A DNA stretch of 64,000 nucleotides, from positions 1,335,413,415-1,335,477,414 of the forward strand of contig OY856409.1 of assembly GCA_963693085.1 (NCBI GenBank), read 5' to 3'. A program made the translations under genes and the position numbers. The notes under the pieces were generated by a model. It did not search any database and had not been told where the DNA came from. It worked only from the letters and a program-made list of their open reading frames with translations. Of this stretch, positions 35,350 to 47,807 are shown one piece after another. Origin of the DNA: Alisma plantago-aquatica (taxonomy: Eukaryota > Streptophyta > Magnoliopsida > Alismatales > Alismataceae). Each line of letters starts with the position of its first letter. The first letter of the stretch is position 1.

Positions 35350-37297
35350 TTCACCCCACCTTAAAAGGAATTTCGTCCTCGAAATTCAACTAATGTCATA
35401 CTTAAGGTGATATCAAGGGGTTCAACTTCATATAAGTCACCACTTCTTAGGTTATGGGACCACCATACTTTACACACACCATAAGCCGTCATCTTAGGAT
35501 CTACATATTCTTAGGTGTACCCACCCCACCTTATAAAGATTGAAGCATAATTTAATGTCTTATTCATATTCTTTTATGTTAGGACTTACATCTCGTAATC
35601 CCTTAAGATATAGGTATTTGCTTTTCCTTTGTAATCTTTGGGGTTGAGAGGGTATTGCTCAAGGTTTCATCCTTCACCCTAGTAAATACCACAAGGTGAT
35701 GTCAAGATTTCATGCCATTATTGTCTAGAATTTCCAAACTTAACCCTATTAATATTGTTTAGATCAACATCATACTAGATTTTCATCATTGAAGAGAATT
35801 GATCTTCATTTTATATATTAGGGTCTCACCCTATTGTGTGAGGTTTATCATAAAACTAGAAGCTTAGAATAAAAAAATTTGAGGTTAAGAGCTATATTTT
35901 AAGATCATGCAATTTATGATCTAGAGGGTATGTAAATTTCAAGCTCATGATTTCAAACTTATATCTTGCATGTGTGATGTAGAGGGAAAGAGAATATGCT
36001 AAGCCAATCTTATCCTGATTTCATAATTGGATATTACATGTATCATATAGGAAGGGAATATAGAATAGGACAAGCTTATCTAAGTGACCTTCATACATAA
36101 TCATCCAAATAGCTCAAGTGAGGTTTCTAGCATCATATATAGAGAAAGAGAAGTGGAAGGAACAACATTTATGAGTATCTTATGCACGAAGCATTTTACT
36201 CTTAGAACCAGAGTTCATATATCACCTCACTTGCTGCTAATGATGAGATTCACACACATATGTCACTCAAGCTAGGACCTAACTCAATCAAAAGGATTGA
36301 CTTTCTCATTATGAGTCACCTACCCATCATTTTTTTTATAACCCAACTTTCACATATATGATTGAATCATGCAAGAGGACTCAACTCATCTACTCAGGAG
36401 TAATCTAGTGTAGGACATTTTTTAACACATATCTCATATATTGGAGGCTAGGTCCTATGACCTTCTCCCTGTGGGTCTTACTCTCTCTAGAGTTCACCAC
36501 ATATCTCATCCTACCACTAGATATCCTCCTTGTATAAGAGCTTGAGGCTCATGCACACTCATCTCTATCTTAACTTAGCTTATCTTAAGTAGGAAAAGAG
36601 AATGTACTTTCATCATCAAGATTTTGCTTAAATTCTCCAAAATTGGATTCAACTAGTGTACAATTTAAACCTTTATAAGGAAACTTATACTATCAGAGAT
36701 CAAACTTAGATAAGATTTCACATGCTTATTTCAACTATCATTCTATCATCTACTCTATGTATCACATATCTTGATAAGGCTCTAGACATCTAATCTAGAC
36801 TACTCTCTCTCTTCTAGACTGATGTCACTCTATTTCACTTAGGTTGCATGAACACTAACTACCCTACAGTGTGAGGGACACAATTTTATATTTACATATA
36901 TATAATAAAATATTATATAGTTTTTCTCTGAGAAAGAAGACGACAGAGAAAACACTCGAGGCTCGAGCCGATTGGAAAACAAAACTAAATCAGCAAAATC
37001 GAGTGTCCCACACACAATAGATAGTCTAGTGTCACGTAACCTAGTAAAATGGTGAGAACAAGGTGTAGACTAGTGTAGCTACCCAATACATATGAGCTCT
37101 ATATGAAAAGGTTCTCACACACTTGTCTAAACCTAGTTCTCGAACATCTAGGTTCTAACTTAAAGGGTAAGTCAAACCTTATTCCTATATAACAACTTAC
37201 TAAGTTTCTAAGGTTTCAAGTTAAGGGTTCAATTTATTTTTATGTTTCATGGTGACCAATTGTTAGGTGTAGCTATTGTTCATGCTCTGATACCAAC
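35350..37297 (-). other. Array internal region 1
   Basis: Next to LTR 1 the minus strand reads LNFEDEIPFKVG and a stop (35351-35389), the intact end of a chromovirus polyprotein, overlapping the polypurine tract AAGGTGGGG. Next to LTR 2 is the primer binding site. The other 1.9 kb have no coding domain. It keeps an 8-bp stretch near 37183 and AGGACC near 36273 that internal regions 2 and 3 both lack. Confidence 0.85.
37284..37295 (-). other. Array primer binding site 1
   Basis: The minus strand reads TGGTATCAGAGC, a perfect tRNA-Met site two bases from LTR 2. Confidence 0.9.
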
Positions 37298-40200
37298 TGT
37301 AACGTCCCCAGATTTTCACCTTCTCAAAACCCCATGGAGATGAGAAGACAAAATCCGAAAACATTAGCAATTATATCAGAGAGCTATGCGGAAGCATAAT
37401 ACGCATACATGAACATACAACTATAACATACTCAACATTCAACATGCATATTTATACAATATGAATTATTACAAAATAATTTGCAGTTACATATTGAATG
37501 AAAATTCTACAAGTTTGAACATGTATGCTAACAGGATCTTAGACAATAGGTACAACCTGTACAACTGCTCACTCCCATCTTTTTCCTCCCATGCTATCTC
37601 TGAACCTAAAACATACGTGAAACAACGAATCAACACACAAGGTGTTGTACACGTGGGTAGAAAGATACCTACTTATATGTTTGCATAATTGAAATAACTT
37701 GAGAAAGAAAGATTAAAAGAAAATATTATTTAAAGCGATAATCATGTAAACATTCCTTTTATTGCATTCACTTTGATAAGGTTGTACTACACATACTTGC
37801 ACTTGACTTACATCTAGTGTGGGAAATATAGTATCATCATACATCTAACATGGGCCAAGGAACCATACATCCATGTTAGGCAACATACATCCACACCAGG
37901 CTATGTGCTCTAGTAGCTACAACCCATCATACTCATTTATGATCTATTAGATTTGGCGAAGTATAACTCATACTAGTTCAACCAAGTAATCATATCCAAA
38001 TACGAGCATTCAAGATATTACATATCATAGGCAACCATAAAACTAGTCTTATACTTAATAAATCCCACGTACCTGAGTTCAGAGATTTCTAATCATTCTT
38101 GCTCATCTAGATATCTGGTCATCACCTGGTTAATAACAAAATCATATACTAGCATCAGATTATGATCATCTTAACCCTAGTCATGTTCATTTTAGGGTTT
38201 ACTTAGATCATTATGTTATTCTCATGATTACTTGTATTCTTACCTTATATTTATCTTACTGATGTCATTTTCCAGATTACAGTTCATCAACTGGATATAC
38301 ACATGTGTCACATTATTATGTGGACATATTTAACATTATGTCACTTTCATTAACCATATTAGGGTTACATCACATGTATTAAGGGTTCTCTTCATATAAC
38401 ATGCATTCTATGCATCATCATGATCTCATAATTAAATCTGAGTTTCCAAATACATATATGAGCTTACTCTGTAAATTTCATCATTTATTGAGAATGCATG
38501 TATTTATTACATTTTCTTAATGGTTATTATCCCTAAATAGCCATATGGAGCAAATTACATGATTTCGTACATCAACATGACCATAACTAGCATCATATGC
38601 ATTATAAACATGAATATAGACTTACTGACATGTTATCATAATTTTAGAGTATCGTTTGATATTTATTATCCATCATATGAGCATTTCACATCTTACATGA
38701 TATAACTATTATTAGTTTAACAAAAGACTGTTATTATGGTCCTATGTTATTCTACTTATTTTTCTGAACATTTTGGTACCTTATTTGTATTTTTCTGACA
38801 AGTAGACTATTTTCTACAATTTATTGAAGAACTGCATATATTCTAGGTTTTTACCTCTTAGTGACCAATCAAATTGCGCCATGTGTCCTGTGGTCCTACT
38901 GTTCAGGCATGGGTCAACCATTTGGTCCAGCGCAGTTCACTTCCTCTGGACCCAGTTTGATCATGAATCGGTCGGTTTGGGGGATTGGACCCGGTCTCCT
39001 TCTTTTCCTCATCTCGTGCTCATCCAAGTCCCGAGCGGGACTCCGTTCTTCTGCTACGTGAGAGCCGCCTCCACGGCAAGCACCTCCAGAGATCGGTGGC
39101 CATGCTCTCCTCTCTTTCTCATGAATTGTGATCCCAGGTCTCGTCTAGCACAGCGCACATCCGCGTGAGTACCTGCGGGTGGTCCTTCTCTTTCGTTCAT
39201 CGATCCAGCCCGCGGTCTCTGTTTTCCTCTGTGAAACAGAGCACCGCCGCACGGGCTCTCCTCCGATGAGCAAACCAGGTCGCAATGGCTCCTTGTGGCT
39301 TGATCCTTCGTGATGCAAAGTCCCAAGGTAGGTATATGGGGCTCTACACCAAGATCTCTGGGTGGTGCTCCGCTGCAACCCATCGTCGTCTGGAGAAGAA
39401 AAGGGGAAACTTGACCTGCTCCTCATCTGACTCTCCCAACGATCCAAAATGTTACAGAAAGACTTCCAAAACACAACCAAAGCATCTTATTGGGCGTATC
39501 CCCAGCCATCTCAAAGGGACAATTGAGCCCTGAAGATCCACTCTGATTCTAGAGTTCGGATTCCAAACGACGGTGTGAAATGGGGATCTGGGTTCCCTTC
39601 TCCAATGATTGTGTTTGAGGTTTCAGGGAGATGGGAAAGGGTAGATGAAGCTAAGAGCAAGACGATAACCTCTCAGATGACTCTACGAAGCCCTGAGGAC
39701 CATTTTTGTAAGGGTTGTACCCCTCCTGATCTGCTATGCATCATAGCCCATTCTAGCCTACGCTCTGCGATCACATGTGGAGATGAGAGAGGGAAATGAT
39801 GAGAAGAAATGGTGACACATACCATCTCAGGCAATGTATAAAGGGTCGTTGGGCACCCCCTAGAATTCAGGATCTATTCCGGTACCCAAGATGCCACTTT
39901 GGTTCCTGATTCTCACTTGGATCGGTGGGGATGATCTACTGCCAAGTCAAAGGTTACTGTTCCGCCCATTTCAGATGTGGAAGATGAACTAGAGGTCGCA
40001 TGATCGCCATCCTACGGTCATAGATTCTGTACTACAATATCATCCCACTAAAACAACGTGCATCTAAAGTCCTAAAGGTTGCATGACATATCATTGTCAC
40101 GTCCCAAAATATTTCTTAAATAAATCGGTTGACCAAGGTTTGGCAGAACATTAGAATGAAATGGAAACAACTTCAACTCTTATATCTTCTAGTAGAAACC

Positions 40201-40614
40201 TCTTATTCGCATGAAACTTGAACCATAGGTCCTTCACAACCCAAGGCCTCACACTACTAAGTTTGAGATGCATATTGCAACAATTGTTCATCTAACTTAA
40301 TTCCTCGATTAGTCTCATAATTAAGTGTGTAAACCTCAACTATAAATCAATTATTCACCAAACTTTGATGAAACAATTTCAATCTCAATATCTTGATCGT
40401 CATGCATTCCAGTATTCATAATTGAACCATTTGGGTTCCTATATACCCTAATTGATACCCCAAAGTCATAACTACTCCAAAGTGGTACATATATAAAGAT
40501 TTTGGGATTACGGTACACATCAATTATCCTCCAAACCAACATAATTCACACTTGTTTGATTTGTCTGTATAACACATCATGGTCCATGAAAACCCTAAAA
40601 TCTAGATTATCACA
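37298..40614 (-). repeat. Array LTR 2
   Basis: It has the same ends and length as LTR 1. Its middle third carries variants shared with LTR 4 only (for example TGTTATTATGGTCC, GAGAATGCATG), and its right part carries variants shared with LTR 3 (GAGGTCGCATGATC, CCTAAAGGTTGC). TATA box at 39836-39845, minus strand. Confidence 0.9.
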
Positions 40615-42554
40615 TTCATCCCACTTTAAAAGAAATTTCGTCCTCAAAATTCAACTAATGTCATACTTAAGGTGATATCAAGGGGTTCAACTTCATATAA
40701 GTCACCACTTCTTAGGTTATGGGACCACCATACTTTACACACACCCTAAGCCGTCATCTTAGGATCTACATATTCTTGGGTGTACCCACCCCACCTTATA
40801 AAGATTGAAGCATCATTTAATGTCTTATTCATATTCTTTTATGTTAGGACTTACATCTCGTAATCCCTTAAGATATAGGTATTTTCTTTTCCTTTGCAAT
40901 CTTTGGGGTTGAGAGGGTATTGCTCAAGGTTTCATCCTTCACCCTAGTAAATAACACAAGGTGATGTCAAGATTTCATGCCATTATTGTCTAGAATTTCC
41001 AAACTTAACCCTATTAATATTGTTTAGATCAACATCATACTAGATTTTCATCATTGAAGAGAATTGATCTTCATTTTATATATTAGGGGTCTCTCCCTAT
41101 TGTTTGAGGTTTATCATAAAACTAGAAGCTTAGAATAAAAAAATTTGAGGTTAAGAGCTATATTTTAAGATCATGCAATTTATGATCTAGAGGGTATGTA
41201 AATTTCAAGCTCATGATTTCAAACTTATATCTTGCACGCGTGATGTAGAGGGAAAGAGAATATGCTAAGCCAATCTTATCCTGATTTCATAATTGGATAT
41301 TACATGTATAATATAGGAAGGGAATATATAATAGGTCAAGCTTATCTAAGTGACCTTCATACATAATCATCCAAATAGCTCAAGTGAGGTTTATAGCATC
41401 ATATATAGAGAAAGAGAAGTGGAAGGAACAACATTTATGAGTATCTTATGCATGAAGCATTTTACTCTTAGAACTAGAGTTCATATATCACCTCACTTGC
41501 AGCTAATGATGAGATTCACACACATATGTCACTCAAGCTAGTCTAACTCAATCAAAAGGATTGACTTTCTCTTTATGAGTCACCTACCCATCATTTTTTT
41601 ATAACCCAACTTTCACATATATGATTGAATCATGCAAGAGGACTCAACTCATCTACTCAGGAGTAATCTAGTGTAGGACATTTTTTTTAACACATATCTC
41701 ATATATTGGAGGCTAGGTCCTATGACCTTCTCCCTGTGGGTCTTACTCTCTCTAGAGTTCACCACATATCTCATCCTACCACTAGATATCCTCCTTGTAT
41801 AAGAGCTTGAGGCTCATGCACACTCATCTCTATCTTAACTTAGCTTATCTTAAGTAGGAAAAGTGAATGTACTTTCATCATCAAGATTTTGCTTAAATTC
41901 TCCAAAATTGGATTCAACTAGTGTACAATTTAAACCTTTATAAGGAAACTTATACTATCAGAGATCAAACTTAGATAAGATTTCACATGCTTATTTCAAC
42001 TATCATTCTATCATCTACTCTATGTATCACATATCTTGATGAGGCTCTAGACATCTAATCTAGACTACTCTCTCTCTTCTAGATTGATGTGTCTCGCTTT
42101 CACTTAGGTTGCATGAACACTAACTACCCTACAGTGTGAGGGACACATTTTTATATTTACATATATATAATAAAATATTATATAGTTTTTCTCCGAGAAA
42201 GAAGACGTCAGAGAAAACACTCGAGGCTCGAGCCGATTGGAAAACAAAACCAAATCAGCAAAATCGAGTGTCCCACCCACAATAGATAGTCTAGTGTCAC
42301 GTAACCTAGTGAAATGGTGAGAACAAGGTGTAGACTAGTGTAGCTACCCAATACATATGAGCTCTATATGAAAAGGGTCTCACACACTTGTCTAAACCTA
42401 GTTCTCAAACATCTAGGTTCTAACTTAAAGGGTAAGTCAAACCTTATAACAACTTACTAAGTTTCTAAGGTTTCAAGTTAAAGGTTCAATTTATTTTTAT
42501 GTTTCATGGTGAGCAATGGTTAGGTGTAGCTATTGTTCATGCTCTGATAACAAA
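40615..42554 (-). other. Array internal region 2
   Basis: The polyprotein tail now reads LNFEDEISFKVG on the minus strand with a weaker polypurine tract (AAAGTGGGATG). The primer binding site at 42541-42552 is changed to TGTTATCAGAGC. It shares at least two small deletions and many substitutions with internal region 3, so the two are sister copies. Confidence 0.85.
42541..42552 (-). other. Array primer binding site 2, mutated
   Basis: TGTTATCAGAGC on the minus strand differs by one base from the perfect site in regions 1 and 3. Confidence 0.8.
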
Positions 42555-45500
42555 TGTAACATCCCCGGATTTTCACCTTCTCAAAACCCCATGGAGATGA
42601 GAAGACAAAATCCAAAAACGTTAGCAATTATATCAGAGAGCTATGCGGAAGCATAATACACATACATGAACATACAACCATAACATACTCAACATTCAAC
42701 ATGCATATATATACAATATGAATTATTACAAAATGATTTACAGTTACATATTGAATGAAAATTCTACAAGTCTGAACATGTATGCTAACAGGATCTTAAA
42801 CAATAGGTACAACCTGTACAACTGCCCACTCCCATCTTTTTCCTCCCATGCTATCTCTGAACCTAAAACATACATGAAACAACGAATCAACACACAAGGT
42901 GTTGCGCACGTGGGTAGAAAGATACCTACTAATATGTTTGCATAATTGAAATAACTTGAGAAAGAAAGATTAAAAGAAAACATTGTTTAAAGCGATAATC
43001 AGGTAAACATTCCTTTTATTGCATTCACTTTGATGCGGTTATACTACACATACTTGCACTTGACTTACATCTAGTGTGGGCAATATAGTATCATCATACA
43101 TCTAACATGGGCCAAGGAATCATACATCCATGTTAGGCAACATACATCCACACCAGGCTATGTGCTCTAGTAGCTACAACCCATCATACTCATTTATGAT
43201 CTATTAGATTTGGTGAACTATAACTCATACTAGTTCAACCAAGCAATCATATCCAAATACGAGCATTCAAGATATTACATATCATAGGCAACCAGAAAAC
43301 TAGTCCTATACTTAATAAATCCCACGTACCTGAGTTCAGAGATTTCTAATCATTCTTGCGCATCTAGATATTTGGTCATCACCTGGTTAATAACAAAATC
43401 ATACACTAGCATCAGATTCTGATCATCTTAACCCTAGTCGTGTTTATTTTAGGGTTTACTTAGATCATTATGTTATTCTCATGATTACTTGTATTCTTAC
43501 CTTATATTTATCTTACTGATGTCATTTTCTAGATTACAGTTCATCAACTGGATATACTCATGTGTCACATTATTATGTGGACATATTTAACATTATGTCA
43601 CTTTCATTAACCATATTAGGGTTACATCACATGTATTAAGGGTGCTCTTCATATAACATGCATTCTATGCATCATCATGATCTCATAATTAAATCTGAGT
43701 TTCCAAATACAAATATGAGCTTACTCTGTAAATTTCATCATTTATTGAGCATGCATGTATTTATTACATTTTCTTTAGGGTTATTATCCCTAATTAGCCA
43801 TATGGAGAAAATTACATGATTTCGTACATCAACATGACCATAACTGGCATCATATGCATTATAAACATGAATATAGACTTACTGACATGTTATCATAATT
43901 TTAGAGTATCATTTGATATTTATTGTCCATCATATGAGCATTTCACATCTCACATGATATCACTATTATTAGTTCAACAAAAGACTGACATTATGGTCTC
44001 GTGTTATTCTACTTATTTTTCTGAACATTTCGGTACCTTATTTGTATTTTTCTGACAAGTAGACTATTTTCTATAATTTATTGAAGAACTGCATATATTC
44101 TAGGTTTTTACCTCTTAGTGGCCAATCAAATTGCGCCATGTTTCCTGTGGTCCTACTGGTCAGGCATGGGTCAACCATCTGGTCCAACGTAGTTCACTTC
44201 CTTTGGACCTGGTTTGATCATGAATTGGTCGGTTTGGGGGATTGGACCCGGTCTCCTTCTTTTCCTCGTCTCGTGCTCATCCAAGTCTCGAGCGGGACTC
44301 CGTTCTTCTACTACGCGAGAGCTGCCTCCACGCCAAGCACCTCCAGAGATCGGTGGCCATGCTCTCCTCTCTTTCTCGTGAATCGCGATCTCAGGTCTCG
44401 TCTAACACAGTGCACGTCCGCGTGAGCACCTACGGGTGGTCCTTCTCTTTCGTTCAACGATCCAGCTCGAGGTCTCTGTTTCCTCTGTGAAACAGAGCAC
44501 CGCCGCACGGGCTCTCCTCCGGTGAGCAAACTAGGTCGCAATGGCTCCTTGTGGCATGATCCTTCATGATGCAAAGTTCCAAGGTAGGTAGATGGGGCTC
44601 TGCGCCAAGAGCTCTGGGTGGTGCTCCGCTGCAACCCATTGTCGTCTGGAGAAGAAAAGGGGAAACTTGACCTGCTCCTCATCTGACTCTCCCAACGATC
44701 CAAAATGTTACAGAAAGACTTCCAAAACACAACCAAAGCATCTGATTGGGCGTATCCCCAGCCATCTCAAAGGGACAATTGAGCCCTGAAGATCCACTCT
44801 GATTCTAGAGTTCGGATTCCAAACGACGGTGTGAAATGGGGATCTGGGTTCCCTTCTCCAATGATTGTGTTTGAGGTTGCAGGGAGATGGGAAAGGGTAG
44901 ATGAAGCTAAGAGCAAGATGATAACCTCTCAGATGACTCTACGAAGCCCTGAGGACCATTTTTGTAAGGGTTGTACCCCTCCTGATCTGCTATGCATCAT
45001 AGCCCATTCTAGCTTACGCTCTACGATCACATGTGGAGATGAGAGAGGGAAACGATGAGAAGAAATGGTGACACATACCATCTCAGGCAATGTATAAAGG
45101 GTCGTTGGGCACCCCCTAGAATTCAGGATCTATTCCGGTACCCAAGATGCCACTTTGGTTCCTGATTCTCACTTGGATCGGTGGGGATGATCTACTGCCA
45201 AGTCAAAGGTTACTGTTCCGCCCATTTCAGATGTGGAAGATGAACTAGAGGTCGCATGATCGCCATCCTACGGTCATAGCTTCTGTACTACAATATCATC
45301 CCACTAAAACAACGTGCATCTAAAGTCCTAAAGGTTGCATGACATATCATTGTCACGTCCCAAAATATTTCTAAAATAAATCGGTTGACCAAGGTTTGGA
45401 AGAACATTAGAATGAAATGGAAACAACTTCAACTCTTATATCTTCTAGTAGAAACCTCTTATTCGCATGAAACTTGAACCATAGGTCCTTCACAACCCAA

Positions 45501-45870
45501 GGCCTCACACTACTAAGTTTGAGATGCATATTGCAACAATTGTTCATCTAACTTAATTCCTCGATTAGTCTCATAATTAAGTGTGTAAACCTCAACTATA
45601 AATCAATTATTCACCAAACTTTGATGAAACAATTTCAATCTCAATATCTTGATCGTCATGCATTCCAGTATTCATAATTGAACCATTTGGGTTCCTATAT
45701 ACCCTAATTGATACCCCAAAGTCATAACTACTCCAAAGTGGTACATATATAAAGATTTTGGGATTAGGGTACACATCAATTATCCTCCAAATCAACATAA
45801 TTCACACTTGTTTGATTTGTCTGTATAACACATCATGGTCCATGAAAACCCTAAAATCTAGATTATCACA
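42555..45870 (-). repeat. Array LTR 3
   Basis: It starts TGTAACATCCCC and ends GATTATCACA on the plus strand. The left third shares variants with LTR 4 (for example CAAGTCTGAACATG, ATATACTCATG), and the right third shares variants with LTR 2. TATA box at 45092-45101, minus strand. Confidence 0.9.
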
Positions 45871-47807
45871 TTCATCCCACTTTAAAAGAAATTTCGTCCT
45901 CAAAATTCAACTAATGTCATACTTAAGGTGATATCAAGGGGTTCAACTTCATATAAGTCACCACTTCTTAGGTTATGGGACCACCATACTTTACACACAC
46001 CCTAAGCCGTCATCTTAGGATCTACATATTCTTGGGTGTACCCACCCCACCTTATAAAGATTGAAGCATCATTTAATGTCTTATTCATATTCTTTTATGT
46101 TAGGACTTACATCTCGTAATCCCTTAAGATATAGGTATTTTCTTTTCCTTTGCAATCTTTGGGGTTGAGAGGGTATTGCTCAAGGTTTCATCCTTCACCC
46201 TAGTAAATAACACAAGGTGATGTCAAGATTTCATGCCATTATTGTCTAGAATTTCCAAACTTAACCCTATTAATATTGTTTAGATCAACATCATACTAGA
46301 TTTTCATCATTGAAGAGAATTGATCTTCATTTTATATATTAGGGTCTCACCCTATTGTTTGAGGTTTATCATAAAACTAGAAGCTTAGAATAAAAAAATT
46401 TGAGGTTAAGAGCTATATTTTAAGATCATGCAATTTATGATCTAGAGGGTATGTAAATTTCAAGCTCATGATTTCAAACTTATATCTTGCACGCGTGATG
46501 TAGAGGGAAAGAGAATATGCTAAGCCAATCTTATCCTGATTTCATAATTGGATATTACATGTATAATATAGGAAGGGAATATAGAATAGGTCAAGCTTAT
46601 CTAAGTGACCTTCATACATAATCATCCAAATAGCTCAAGTGAGGTTTATAGCATCATATATAGAGAAAGAGAAGTGGAAGGAACAACATTTATGAGTATC
46701 TTATGCATGAAGCATTTTACTCTTAGAACTAGAGTTCATATATCACCTCACTTGCAGCTAATGATGAGATTCACACACATATGTCACTCAAGCTAGTCTA
46801 ACTCAATCAAAAGGATTGACTTTCTCTTTATGAGTCACCTACCCATCATTTTTTTATAACCCAACTTTCACATATATGATTGAATCATGCAAGAGGACTC
46901 AACTCATCTACTCAGGAGTAATCTAGTGTAGGACATTTTTTTTAACACATATCTCATATATTGGAGGCTAGGTCCTATGACCTTCTCCCTGTGGGTCTTA
47001 CTCTCTCTAGAGTTCACCACATATCTCATCCTACCACTAGATATCCTCCTTGTATAAGAGCTTGAGGCTCATGCACACTCATCTCTATCTTAACTTAGCT
47101 TATCTTAAGTAGGAAAAGTGAATGTACTTTCATCATCAAGATTTTGCTTAAATTCTCCAAAATTGGATTCAACTAGTGTACAATTTAAACCTTTATAAGG
47201 AAACTTATACTATCAGAGATCAAACTTAGATAAGATTTCACATGCTTATTTCAACTATCATTCTATCATCTACTCTATGTATCACATATCTTGATGAGGC
47301 TCTAGACATCTAATCTAGACTACTCTCTCTCTTCTAGATTGATGTGTCTCGCTTTCACTTAGGTTGCATGAACACTAACTACCCTACAGTGTGAGGGACA
47401 CATTTTTATATTTACATATATAATAAAATATTATATAGTTTTTCTCCGAGAAAGAAGACGTCAGAGAAAACACTCGAGGCTCGAGCCGATTGGAAAACAA
47501 AACCAAATCAGCAAAATCGAGTGTCCCACCCACAATAGATAGTCTAGTGTCACGTAACCTAGTGAAATGGTGAGAACAAGGTGTAGACTAGTGTAGCTAC
47601 CCAATACATATGAGCTCTATATGAAAAGGGTCTCACACACTTGTCTAAACCTAGTTCTCAAACATCTAGGTTCTAACTTAAAGGGTAAGTCAAACCTTAT
47701 AACAACTTACTAAGTTTCTAAGGTTTCAAGTTAAAGGTTCAATTTATTTTTATGTTTCATGGTGAGCAATGGTTAGGTGTAGCTATTGTTCATGCTCTGA
47801 TACCAAC
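45871..47807 (-). other. Array internal region 3
   Basis: It is nearly the same as internal region 2, including the EISFKVG tail and the shared deletions, but the primer binding site is intact at 47794-47805. Confidence 0.85.
47794..47805 (-). other. Array primer binding site 3
   Basis: TGGTATCAGAGC on the minus strand, two bases from LTR 4. Confidence 0.9.
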
